NCBI RefSeq assembly: GCF_000153465.1
Contig: NZ_CH672387.1
Location: 3,999,955-4,063,954 of the forward strand
Reading direction: 5' to 3'
Origin: Aurantimonas manganoxydans SI85-9A1
Lineage (GTDB): Bacteria > Pseudomonadota > Alphaproteobacteria > Rhizobiales > Rhizobiaceae
DNA: 64,000 nt
Shown in pieces: positions 22,370-31,073 of this stretch; position 1 is the stretch's first letter, and each line of letters starts with the position of its first letter. The position numbers and the translations under genes are program-made. Below the pieces are notes generated by a model, which was not told the origin of the DNA, did no database searches, and was given only the letters and a program-made list of their open reading frames with translations.

Positions 22370-24100
22370 ATGAAGGGCGACGCGCGTCCCTGCCGGCTGT
22401 GTTTCGCCGCGATCCTGCCGGCGCTTCTGGCGCTGCTCCTCGCCGCGCCCGTCGCCGTCGGGCTGGCCGGGGTGGCCCTGCCGGCCTTCGGCTATCTGCC
22501 GGCGCTGGGCGGCGACGCCTTCTCCCTTGAACCGCTGCGGGCGGTTCTGGCCGCGCCGGGCATCGGCGTCTCGGTCGGGCTCAGCTTCGCGGCCGGCCTC
22601 CTGACGACGGCCGTCTCGGTCGTCGGTATCGCGCTGTTCCTCGCCGCCTTTTCCGGCAGCCGGGGCATGGGCGTGGTGCGGCAAGCGCTGGCGCCGCTTC
22701 TGGCCGTTCCCCATGCGGCGGCAGCCTTCGGCATTCTTTTCCTGATCGCGCCGTCAGGCCTCCTCTTCCGCCTCGCCGCGGTGCCGCTCGGCCTGGAGCG
22801 TCCGCCGGACCTCCTGATCGTCGGCGATCCGCTGGCCCTGTCGATGATGGCGGCGCTAATCGCCAAGGAAATGCCCTTCCTGATGCTGGTCGCCTTCGCG
22901 GCCCTGCCGCAGGCCGATCCCGAGCGCCGGCAGCGGCTCGGCCGTTCGCTCGGCTATGGGCGGATGGCCGCCTTTCTCCTCACCGTCTGGCCGTCGGTCT
23001 ATCGCCAGATCCGGCTGCCGGTGATCGCGATCGCGGCCTTCGCCTCGGCCGTCGTGGACGTGGCGCTGATCCTCGGGCCCTCGACCCCGGCGCCGCTCGC
23101 CGTCCGGCTGATCGGCTGGATGAACGATCCCGATCTGGCCATGCGCTTCCAGGCCTCCGCCGGCGCGCTGGTGCAGTTGGTGGTGACGCTCGCCGTCATC
23201 CTCGCCTGGCTCGGCCTCGAGCGGGTCGGCGGCTGGCTCGTCCGCCGGGAGGCGGCGAAGGGCCGGCGCCACGCTTCCGACGCGGCCCTGCGCGGTCTGG
23301 CCGCCCTGCCCGTGCCGCTCGCCGCTCTTGCGGTATTCGTCGGGCTTGCGCTCCTTCTCCTGTGGTCGGTCGCCGGCTTCTGGGGCTTTCCCGATCTCCT
23401 GCCGCCGACCCTCAATTTGAACAGCTGGCGCCGCGCCCTCGGCGCCGCCAGCGGGCCTCTGTGGACGAGCTTCGCCGTGGCGCTGGCTGCCGCGACCATC
23501 GCCCTCGGCCTCGTCGTGACCCTCCTGGAAGCCCGTCGCCGGCGTTTCCCTGCCGCGCGTGCCGGCGAGATCCGCCTGCCCTCCGCGATCGCCGGCCTGA
23601 TCTACCTGCCGCTGATCGTCCCCCAGATCGCCTTCGTCTTCGGCCTGCAGGTGCTGATCCTCGTTGCCGGCCTGACGCCTTCGGTGCCGCTGCTGGTCGC
23701 CGCCCATCTGATCTTCGTCGCGCCCTATGCGGCGCTGGCCCTGGCCGATCCCTGGTTCGCCCTCGACCCGCGCTACGAGCAGGTGGCAGCCGGGCTCGGC
23801 CGGTCGCGCCGCGCGATCTTCTTCCGCGTCCGCCTGCCGATGCTGACGGCGCCGATCCTGACCGCGCTGGCCATCGGCTTTGCCGTCTCGATCGGCCAGT
23901 ATCTGCCGACCGTGCTGATCGGCGCCGGACGCCTGCCGACGATCACGACCGAGGCGGTGGCGCTGGCGGCCGGCGGCAACCGCCGGGTCATCGGCGCCTA
24001 TGCCCTCCTGCAGACCGCGCTGCCCTTCCTTGCCTTCGCCGCCGCCAGTCTCGTGCCGGTCTTGCTTGCACGCGGCCGTCGCGGCATGAGGGCGCCATGA
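22370..24100 (+). CDS. ABC transporter permease, YnjC type (two fused permease domains)
   Basis: 576 residues, about twelve membrane helices in two similar halves, so one chain provides the whole translocation pore. The first half contains EMPFLMLVAFAALPQADPERRQRLGRSLGYGR and the second GLGRSRRAIFFRVRLPML, both in the position of the EAA coupling loop that docks on the ATPase. It is separated from the binding-protein gene by 67 bases and overlaps the ATPase gene by ATGA. Confidence 0.85.
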   Translation: MKGDARPCRLCFAAILPALLALLLAAPVAVGLAGVALPAFGYLPALGGDAFSLEPLRAVLAAPGIGVSVGLSFAAGLLTTAVSVVGIALFLAAFSGSRGMGVVRQALAPLLAVPHAAAAFGILFLIAPSGLLFRLAAVPLGLERPPDLLIVGDPLALSMMAALIAKEMPFLMLVAFAALPQADPERRQRLGRSLGYGRMAAFLLTVWPSVYRQIRLPVIAIAAFASAVVDVALILGPSTPAPLAVRLIGWMNDPDLAMRFQASAGALVQLVVTLAVILAWLGLERVGGWLVRREAAKGRRHASDAALRGLAALPVPLAALAVFVGLALLLLWSVAGFWGFPDLLPPTLNLNSWRRALGAASGPLWTSFAVALAAATIALGLVVTLLEARRRRFPAARAGEIRLPSAIAGLIYLPLIVPQIAFVFGLQVLILVAGLTPSVPLLVAAHLIFVAPYAALALADPWFALDPRYEQVAAGLGRSRRAIFFRVRLPMLTAPILTALAIGFAVSIGQYLPTVLIGAGRLPTITTEAVALAAGGNRRVIGAYALLQTALPFLAFAAASLVPVLLARGRRGMRAP

Positions 24101-24753
24101 CCACAGACGAAGGATTGCGCCTCGACGCGGTCGAGATCAGCCTTGGAACCCGCCGGCTCCTGACCCTCGACCGGCTGGTGCCCCCGGGCCAGACGCTCAG
24201 CGTCATGGGACCGTCCGGCTCGGGCAAGTCGACGCTGTTCGCGCTGATCGCCGGCTTCCTCGATCCCGCCTTCACCGCCACCGGGCGAGCGCTGCTGAAC
24301 GGCCGTGACCTGACCGGGCTTCCGCCGGAGCGGCGCCGGGTGGGCCTGCTCTTCCAGGACGCGCTGCTCTATCCGCACATGTCGGTCGGTGGCAACCTGC
24401 TCTTCGGCCTGTCGGCGCGGGTGACGGGCCGAAGCCGTCGCCGCGCCGCCGCCGAGGCGATGCTGGAGCGCGTCGGCCTGCCGGGCCATCTCGACCGCGA
24501 TCCGGCAACGCTCTCGGGCGGCCAGGCCGCGCGGGTGGCCCTTGCCCGCACGCTGCTGGCCGACCCGGAGGCGCTGCTTCTCGACGAGCCCTTCTCGCGG
24601 CTCGACACGGATCTGCGCCAGACCGTGCGGCAGTTGGTCTTCGACCTCGTCGCCGAGCGGCAGATTCCGGCCCTGCTGGTCACCCACGACCGGGCCGACG
24701 CCGGGGCCGCCGGCGGACCGATCGTCGATCTCGGCGCGGGAGCCGCCTCGTGA
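24097..24753 (+). CDS. ABC transporter ATP-binding protein, YnjD type
   Basis: 218 residues. Walker A GPSGSGKST (near residue 34), Q-loop LLFQDALLYPHMSV, signature LSGGQAARVALAR, Walker B ALLLDEPFSRLD, and switch LLVTHDRADA. It energises the YnjB/YnjC importer. The start overlaps the permease stop and its own stop overlaps the hrpB GTG (GTGA), so four genes read as one coupled unit. Confidence 0.9.
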   Translation: MTTDEGLRLDAVEISLGTRRLLTLDRLVPPGQTLSVMGPSGSGKSTLFALIAGFLDPAFTATGRALLNGRDLTGLPPERRRVGLLFQDALLYPHMSVGGNLLFGLSARVTGRSRRRAAAEAMLERVGLPGHLDRDPATLSGGQAARVALARTLLADPEALLLDEPFSRLDTDLRQTVRQLVFDLVAERQIPALLVTHDRADAGAAGGPIVDLGAGAAS

Positions 24754-27236
24754 CCCCGGCCCCCCTGCCCGATCTTCCGGTCAAGGACGTTCTCGGCGAA
24801 TTGTCGGCGGCGATGGCGGTACGCGGTCGCGCCGTCCTCGTTGCGCCCCCCGGCGCCGGCAAGACGACGCTGGTGCCGCTCGCCTTCCTGGCCGAGCCGT
24901 GGCTGGGCGACGGCAAGATCATCCTCGTCGAGCCACGGCGCCTTGCCGCCCGCGCCGCCGCCCGGCGCATGGCCGACCTTCTCGGCGAGGCGGTCGGCGA
25001 CACGATCGGCTGGCGCATGCGGCTCGACACGAAGGTGTCGCGCAGGACCCGCATCGAGGTCGTCACCGAAGGCGTCTTCACCCGCATGATCCTGTCCGAC
25101 CCGGAGCTGGCGGGCGTTACCGCCGTCCTCTTCGACGAATTCCACGAGCGCTCGCTGGACGGCGATTTCGGCCTGGCGCTGGCCATCGACGTCGCCTCGG
25201 CGCTGCGCGAGGATCTGAAGCTCCTCGTCATGTCGGCGACGCTGGACGGCGCCCGCGTGGCGACGCTTCTGGGCGATGCGGCAGGCGGCCCGGTCGCCGT
25301 CGTCGAAAGCCATGGCCGCGCCTTCCCGGTGACCCTGCGCTATCGCGACCGGCCGGGCACCGAGCCGGTGGAAGATGCCGTCGTTGCCGCGATCCGCGCC
25401 GCGCTCACAGAGGAAAGCGGCAGCCTGCTGGTCTTCCTGCCCGGCCAGCGCGAGATCGAGCGGGTTGCCGAGCGCCTGCGGCCGCTGGTGGGAGAAACGG
25501 TTGACGTCGCGCCGCTCTACGGCGCCATGGAGGGCACCGCCCAGGATCGCGCCGTACGCCCCGCCCCGGAAGGGCGGCGCAAGGTGGTGCTCGCCACCTC
25601 CATCGCCGAGACCTCGCTGACCATCGACGGCGTGTCGGTGATCGTCGATGCCGGGCTGCGCCGCCAGCCGGTCTTCGAGCCGGCGACGGGCCTGTCGCGA
25701 CTGGAAACCGTGCGCATCTCCAGGGCTGCGGCCGACCAGCGCGCCGGCCGCGCCGGACGCACCGCGCCGGGCACCGCGATCCGCCTGTGGCGCGAAGAGC
25801 AGACGGCGGCGCTTGCCCTCTTCGACCGGCCGGAAATCCTTGCCACGGACCTCTCCGGTCTCGTCCTCGACTGCGCCGCCTGGGGCGTTGCCGAGCCGGC
25901 CGACCTCGCCTTTCTCGATCCCCCGCCCGGCCCCGCCGTCGCCGAGGCGCGCGCGCTCCTGACCGAGCTCGGCGCGCTCGACACCGACGGCCGGCTGACG
26001 CCGACGGGCGAGGCCATGCGCGGCCTGCCGCTGCCGCCGCGACTGGCCCATATGGTGGTCGCTGCCGGTGACACGGCGCGACGCGGCGCGGCGCTGCTGG
26101 CGGTGCTCCTGACCGAACGCGGCCTTGGCGGCGCCGACATCGATCTCGGCGAACGCCTGCGCCGGCTGGCCGGCGACCGCTCGCCACGCGCCAGGGCCGC
26201 TGGCGGCCTTGCCGGCCGGATCGCCAGCGATGCCAGGGCGACCGCACCGCCGCGTTCGGAGGAGCCCGCCACCGAGCCCGGCGAATTGCTGGCGCTTGCC
26301 TATCCCGATCGCATCGCCATCGCCCGCGGGGCGCACGGCCATTTCGTCCTGGCCAATGGCCGCGGCGGTGTCGTGGATGCGGCCTCAAACCTTGCCCGCG
26401 AACGCTTCCTCGTCGTCGCCGAACTCCAGGGCCAGGCCCGGGCCGGCCGCATTCTCTCGGCCGCCCGCCTGTCGTCCGAGGCGATGGACCGGCTCGTTGG
26501 CGAACGCGGCGTCAGCGAGGACGTCGTCACCTTCGACACCGCGTCCCGGCAGGTGCGCGCCCGCCGGGTGCGCCGGCTCGGCCGCGCCACCCTGTCCGAA
26601 GCGCCGTTGCCGACCCCGACCGGCGAGGCGACGACGCGCGCATTGGCCGACGGCCTGCGCCGTCTCGGCTTCGCCGTCCTGCCGCTCGGCAAGGACAATG
26701 AGCGGCTGCTGCGCCGCTTGCGCTTCCTCGCCGCCGCCTATGGCCCGCCCTGGCCGGACCTTTCCGACGTCGCACTGCTCGCCGGCCTCGAGGACTGGCT
26801 GATGCCCTATCTGCCGGGCGTCACCGGGCTGGCGCAGATCACGCCCGGACAGATCTCCGAGGCGCTGCGCGGCCTCGTCCCGCCCGCGGCGGCCAACAGG
26901 CTGGAAGCGCTGGCGCCGTCCCATTACGAGGCGCCGACCGGCTCGCGCGTGCCGATCCGCTACGAGGCCGACCAGCCGGTGCTGGCGATCCGGGTGCAGG
27001 AGCTCTTCGGCCTGTCGCAGCACCCCACCATCGCCGATGGCCGCCTGAAGCTGACCGTCGAGCTGCTGTCGCCGGCCCATCGCCCGATCCAGATCACCCG
27101 CGACCTGCCCGGCTTCTGGGCCGGCTCATGGGCCGACGTGCGCGCCGACCTGCGCGGCCGCTATCCCCGCCACGCCTGGCCGGAAGACCCGGCCAGCGCA
27201 CCTCCCACTGCCCGCGCCAAGCCACGCGGACAATAG
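24750..27236 (+). CDS. hrpB: ATP-dependent RNA helicase HrpB
   Basis: 828 residues, normal for HrpB. DEAH-type helicase: Walker A APPGAGKTTLVP near residue 32, GWRMRLDTKVS, the family's DEFHERSLDGDFGLALAI, SATLDG, and RAGRAGRTAPGTAIRLW in the second core domain. The HrpB C-terminal domain ends PGFWAGSWADVRADLRGRYP RHAWPEDP-like. GTG start fixed by the GTGA overlap with the ABC ATPase gene. Substrate and physiological role in bacteria are poorly defined. Its coupling to a transporter operon is positional and need not be functional. Confidence 0.93.
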   Translation: MTPAPLPDLPVKDVLGELSAAMAVRGRAVLVAPPGAGKTTLVPLAFLAEPWLGDGKIILVEPRRLAARAAARRMADLLGEAVGDTIGWRMRLDTKVSRRTRIEVVTEGVFTRMILSDPELAGVTAVLFDEFHERSLDGDFGLALAIDVASALREDLKLLVMSATLDGARVATLLGDAAGGPVAVVESHGRAFPVTLRYRDRPGTEPVEDAVVAAIRAALTEESGSLLVFLPGQREIERVAERLRPLVGETVDVAPLYGAMEGTAQDRAVRPAPEGRRKVVLATSIAETSLTIDGVSVIVDAGLRRQPVFEPATGLSRLETVRISRAAADQRAGRAGRTAPGTAIRLWREEQTAALALFDRPEILATDLSGLVLDCAAWGVAEPADLAFLDPPPGPAVAEARALLTELGALDTDGRLTPTGEAMRGLPLPPRLAHMVVAAGDTARRGAALLAVLLTERGLGGADIDLGERLRRLAGDRSPRARAAGGLAGRIASDARATAPPRSEEPATEPGELLALAYPDRIAIARGAHGHFVLANGRGGVVDAASNLARERFLVVAELQGQARAGRILSAARLSSEAMDRLVGERGVSEDVVTFDTASRQVRARRVRRLGRATLSEAPLPTPTGEATTRALADGLRRLGFAVLPLGKDNERLLRRLRFLAAAYGPPWPDLSDVALLAGLEDWLMPYLPGVTGLAQITPGQISEALRGLVPPAAANRLEALAPSHYEAPTGSRVPIRYEADQPVLAIRVQELFGLSQHPTIADGRLKLTVELLSPAHRPIQITRDLPGFWAGSWADVRADLRGRYPRHAWPEDPASAPPTARAKPRGQ

Positions 27237-27317
27237 GGGCCCGGGGCGCTGCAGCCATCGCCGCCGCGGCAGAGTCTCCCGTCGACACCGGTCGCAGACG
27301 CCTTCGAGCGTTCTTCA

Positions 27318-27366
27318 GGGGAGGTGGCAGAGCGGTCGAATGTACCGCACCCGAAATGCGGCATAC
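27318..27366 (+). pseudogene. Truncated tRNA-Ser relic (5' half only)
   Basis: The first ~49 bases read as a tRNA-Ser(CGA) 5' half: acceptor strand GGGGAGG, TG, D-arm with GCAGAGCGGTCGAATG, then the anticodon arm CCGCA-loop-TGCGG with loop CCCGAAA. The invariant U33 is C here, and the variable arm, T-arm and acceptor 3' strand are missing downstream. This is a dead fragment. It lies 81 bases after hrpB in the 277-base gap before the TonB receptor gene; nothing else was seen in that gap. Confidence 0.65.
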
Positions 27367-27513
27367 GCTGGATGGACCCTGCCTCGCCTCCGGCCTCAGT
27401 CCTTCCGAGCCCTCGGCCACTCTCGGGCTTGTTCCTCTGCGAGGAGGATAGGATGCGCCGAGGCAGCCACTTCGCCCAGCGCGTCCAGTTCTTAAGTCGC
27501 GCAGAAGTGTCCA

Positions 27514-29748
27514 TCACCAAGTGTAGGTGAGGCTCGCCGTGACCTTACGGGGATCGCCGTAGAAGCAGGAGGTCTCACCGTTGCAGGAGGCGACGTAGCG
27601 CTTGTCTGCGAGATTGGCGACATTGACCTGACCGCGCCAGTTGCCTCGCTCATAGGAGATCGCCGCGTCGAAGACGGTGAAGTCCGGGACTTCCAGCGTA
27701 TTGGCGAGATCGGCGTAGGACTTGCCGGTCCAGCGCACGCCGCCACCGACACCGAGCCCCTTCAGCCAACCGCTCTGCACCTTGTAGTCCAGCCACAGCG
27801 AGGCGAACTGCTCCGGCACCGCCACCGGCGTCAGTCCCTGGTTGATGTCGGATGTCTCAGTGACCTCAAGATCGTAGGCCGTATAGGCCGCAACGGCAGT
27901 GAGGCCGTCGGTCAGAGCGAGAGTCCCCTCCAGTTCGACGCCCCTGGACCGGATCTCGCCGACCTGGATCTGGGTGAAGGCGCGGCCGCCGGCGACGTCG
28001 TTGACGAGCACGTTGCTGCGGGTGAGATCGAACAGCGAGGCGGTGACGAAGCTGTCGAAGCCGGCCGGCTGATACTTCAGGCCGACCTCGTATTGCTCGC
28101 CTTCACCCTGCTCGAAGGGCCGCTGGGTGTCGGGATCGACGCCAAGCACCGGGGTGACGAAGCGCGAGTAGCTGATGAAGGGCGCGATACCGGAATCGAA
28201 AACATAAGCCGCGCCCGCCCGGCCGCTGAAATACGTGTCGGACGCTTCGGCGTCGGCGCCCAGATTGTTGTCGAGCGCCGTATCGATGATGTCGGCACGC
28301 CCGTTCAGCGTGACAACCAGCCGATCGAACCGGATCTGGTCCTGAGCATAGAAGCCGGTCTGGCGCAGCGTCTGGGTATTGTCGATGTAGATGTTGTCGA
28401 TCGGCCCGATATTGATGCCGTAGACCGGGTCGTTGATGTTCAGCCGCGAGTAGAGCGTGCTCGTGCCCTGAACATCGTCGATCCTGTAGTCGCGATAGTC
28501 GAGGCCGGCAAGAAGCGTGTGGTCGAACGCCCCGGTCGCGAACCTGGCTTCCATCTGGGTGTCGACATTGAAGGAATCGGCCTCCGGCGTCGTGCGGAAA
28601 TGCAGCCGCGCCAGCTCGTCGGACGTGCCACCGGACAGGCCGTTGAGGAAGGACAGATCGCTCGCATAGCCGAAGGGATAGACATAGTCGTAGGTCGAAC
28701 GCGTATGCGCGTAGCGCAGATTCTGGCGGACGGTGAAAGTCTCGTCGAAGCGGTGCTCGAACTCGTAGCCGATCATCGCCTGTTCGCGGGAATACTCGTC
28801 GACCGACGGATCGCTGGTGAAGAGCTTCGGGTCGATACGACCGAACGTGCGCGGACGGACCGTGCCGTCATAGGGCAGGAAGCCGGGCAGATTGTTGGAA
28901 TCCTCCGACTGGTAGTAGCCGCGAACCGTCAGGGTCGTGTCAGCATCGGGCGCCCAGGTCAGGGAGGGCGCGACTACGCCCCGGAATTCCTCGCCGATGT
29001 CGGCATATGTATCGCCGCCCAGGATCACCGAATTCCAGCGATACGACAGCGAAGCGTCCTCGGTCAGCCGTCCGCCCATGTCGATCATCGAATAGGCCTG
29101 CCCGTCCTCGTCGATGCCGGCGGTCAGCGAGAACAGCGGTTCAGTTACCGGGTTCTTGGAGACGAGATTGACGAGCCCGCCGGGCGAGGTGCCGCCATAG
29201 AGGACCGAGGCCGGACCCTTCAGGATCTCGACGCGATCGAGGGCGGCCGGATCGATGCGCCAGCTGGCAAAGGCGGTCGAGAACAGCGACAGGCCGTCGA
29301 GGAACAGGCCATCCTGCTCGGCAGGGAACCCTCGAATGGTGAACCAGTCGACCCTGTTGTTGGCGCCGAACTGCTGCGAACGGATGCCCGAGGCATAGCG
29401 GGTTGCCTCGTCGATGGTGCGAACGCCCTGGTCCTCAAGCTGCGCTTGCGATACCACCGAAACCACCTGCGGCGTCTCCAGCCGCGACGCCGCGCCTTTT
29501 GTCGCGCTGGTCGCCTCGGCTTGCACATAGGCCGCACCGCCGGATGCAGAAGACACGACGGGAGATGCCGTCGCAGTCCCGGCGGACGCAGCCGTATCGG
29601 CAACCCCGGACTGTCCATCCACCACGACCGCATCGAGGACGACGACGCCGTCTTCCTGCGACTGCGCTGCCGCGAGTCCAGGCAGTCCCATGCACAATGC
29701 CCCTGCAAGCACGGACACAAGGCATCCGTTATCCGATTTTGTCACCAT
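27514..29748 (-). CDS. TonB-dependent siderophore receptor
   Basis: 744 residues. Outer-membrane ferric-siderophore receptor driven by TonB-ExbBD. Signal peptide (core VSVLAGALCMGLPGLAAA), then a TonB-box-like segment (GVVVLDAVVVDG), a plug domain with ETPQVVSVVSQAQLEDQGVR, WFTIRGFPAEQDGLFLDGL and ILKGPASVLYGGTSPGGLVN, and a 22-strand barrel ending RKVTASLTYTW with a terminal Trp. NLADKRYVASC resembles ferrichrome/hydroxamate receptors, but the ligand is inference. No N-terminal STN signalling domain. Start chosen at MVTKSDNG, 65 codons inside the longest open frame, because it is followed by a proper signal peptide and preceded by GGGGAC and the iron box. Confidence 0.92.
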   Translation of the reverse strand: MVTKSDNGCLVSVLAGALCMGLPGLAAAQSQEDGVVVLDAVVVDGQSGVADTAASAGTATASPVVSSASGGAAYVQAEATSATKGAASRLETPQVVSVVSQAQLEDQGVRTIDEATRYASGIRSQQFGANNRVDWFTIRGFPAEQDGLFLDGLSLFSTAFASWRIDPAALDRVEILKGPASVLYGGTSPGGLVNLVSKNPVTEPLFSLTAGIDEDGQAYSMIDMGGRLTEDASLSYRWNSVILGGDTYADIGEEFRGVVAPSLTWAPDADTTLTVRGYYQSEDSNNLPGFLPYDGTVRPRTFGRIDPKLFTSDPSVDEYSREQAMIGYEFEHRFDETFTVRQNLRYAHTRSTYDYVYPFGYASDLSFLNGLSGGTSDELARLHFRTTPEADSFNVDTQMEARFATGAFDHTLLAGLDYRDYRIDDVQGTSTLYSRLNINDPVYGINIGPIDNIYIDNTQTLRQTGFYAQDQIRFDRLVVTLNGRADIIDTALDNNLGADAEASDTYFSGRAGAAYVFDSGIAPFISYSRFVTPVLGVDPDTQRPFEQGEGEQYEVGLKYQPAGFDSFVTASLFDLTRSNVLVNDVAGGRAFTQIQVGEIRSRGVELEGTLALTDGLTAVAAYTAYDLEVTETSDINQGLTPVAVPEQFASLWLDYKVQSGWLKGLGVGGGVRWTGKSYADLANTLEVPDFTVFDAAISYERGNWRGQVNVANLADKRYVASCNGETSCFYGDPRKVTASLTYTW

Positions 29749-29776
29749 GTTGTCCCCGCAATATGACCCCGAGGCG

Positions 29777-29805
29777 GGATAAGATAAGTTGATAAATGGA
29801 GTCAA
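29777..29805 (-). promoter_or_regulatory. IRO-box (RirA-type) operator inside a sigma-70-like promoter
   Basis: On the minus strand TTGACTCCATTTATCAA (29805 to 29789) fits the Rhizobiales iron-responsive box TGA-N9-TCA exactly, with an extra T/A pair at each end. Its TTGACT also serves as a -35 element, with TTATCC 17 bases downstream (29782-29777). The site is 41 bases before the receptor ATG, so a bound repressor would block transcription when iron is plentiful. RirA as the regulator follows from family knowledge and is not shown here. Confidence 0.65.
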
Positions 29806-29970
29806 GTTAATTGCGGCAACGGTCCTCTCACGCCGTTCTCGACAAACCGGCAGCGCCCGCACCGTCCTTGTCGACCCACCAGCACTCGCCTCACTCTCGG
29901 CCCCCTGTCCCCGCACCGCTTCTTTTCGGCTCGCGACCGCCACGCGGCAAAGCGCCAGACCCGACGGCGA

Positions 29971-30014
29971 TGCACCCGACAGGATTGTGACCTCCTGCCT
30001 TCGGAGGGGAGCGC
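29971..30014 (-). pseudogene. Inverted partial copy of tRNA-Arg
   Basis: The plus strand reads TGCACCCGACAGGATT, then GTGACCTC, then CTGCCTTCGGAGGG and GAGCGC. This is the reverse complement of the tRNA-Arg(CCG) at 30126 with about seven bases missing in the T-loop and small changes in the anticodon stem. It therefore points away from the intact tRNA, about 110 bases from it. It cannot fold into a tRNA and is a duplication relic. Confidence 0.7.
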
Positions 30015-30125
30015 AGGGCAGCCGATCGCGCTCTGCCGATCAACGCTTCTTGCCGTGCGGCCCGCGATCGGCTAGGGAGATTTCGGTCATGCTGATCCGT
30101 TCGCCGGATCCCGCCCGCGACCCGG

Positions 30126-30202
<77 letters not shown>

Positions 30203-31073
30203 TTCCTGAATACCAGTGGGCACTGTCAGTGCTCCTTCATTGTGAGTTGCCACGAGCGTTCTAAGCCCGTCTCTTGGAACACGAGGTGCTGAAAGTTTGC
30301 GATTGCGGCTGCGCAACGCTGCCCGGACCGCTTCGAAGCCCCGGGGATCGACAATCGCGGGGCAGCGAACTGTGACGTGGCCGGTCGTGTCCCCAATCGT
30401 GGTGTAACTCGACGGCGGCGTCGCCGATCTCGTCAAACAGACTCTAACCACCGGCCGGATTTTACTCCGGCCGCCGCTGCATGAGCGCCGCCGCTCCGTG
30501 GCCTGATTTGTCACCGCCCTACACAATCGATTGATGTCATCAAACCGCGATCGGTGACGATGTGCGGTCCCAAGCCGTTCGAGTACCGTCGAAGGCCCAG
30601 GTGAAATTGATCCCGCAATCCCTCGCAAACCCGCCATGCCGTCGATACCCGCGTTGTCGCGAGTTGCGTCCCCGTTCCACCAGATGGATCGAGATTTGGT
30701 CCTTTGCCGGCTCTTGGATCGGCAAGGTGCTCGACGACGTTCGGCCTGGGTCGAGCGGACCACCCTTGGAAACCGCAGCGGAGCGGATCAAGGGGCAGGG
30801 TCGCCCCGTCGGGCTGAGTACAGGATGGCTTCGGACACGCCAGCGCGTTCGGGTCAATCTTTCGTAGGGGGAGATGGCTCTGGTGGTTTATATGTAAAAG
30901 TAGAATTGCGGCCTTTCCGAAGCGAAGCAGTATCATACCAATCGATCTCGGCTCCCCATTGCCCGGAGAACGGAGAGGAGTTACGGTCTACAGCCATCGC
31001 TCGTCTCCTTCTCGCTCAAGATTACATCTTCTAATCGGGCGCTGGTCGTTGATACGATTGGGGCAGCGCGCGG
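30203..31073. other. 871-base stretch with no intact gene
   Basis: Immediately downstream of tRNA-Arg. It contains a solitary IS256-type terminal sequence (30383-30434), and a hairpin CGGCCGGA / TCCGGCCG with six-base loop (30452-30473). Open frames on either strand (up to about 190 codons) show no family pattern and run through the tRNA or the IS end, so I do not call them genes. It looks like decayed mobile DNA. Confidence 0.6.
30383..30434 (+). repeat. Solitary IS256-type left end
   Basis: GGTCGTGTCCCC, then GTGGTGTAACTC and GGCGTCGCCGATCTCGTC match the left terminus of the complete element at 38484 (GGTCGTGTCCCC, GTGGTGTAGCTC, GCGTCGCCAATCTCGTC) in order and spacing. Similarity stops after about 52 bases and no transposase follows. 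It is probably the remnant of an earlier related insertion. Confidence 0.6.

Larger units (their letters stand above)
29749..30125. other. 377-base spacer between TonB receptor gene and tRNA-Arg
   Basis: Holds the receptor promoter with its iron box near 29777-29805 and an inverted, damaged copy of the tRNA-Arg 3' part (29971-30014). A short hairpin, GATCCG with CGGATC, lies just before the tRNA near 30094. No protein-coding gene is supported here. Confidence 0.6.
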
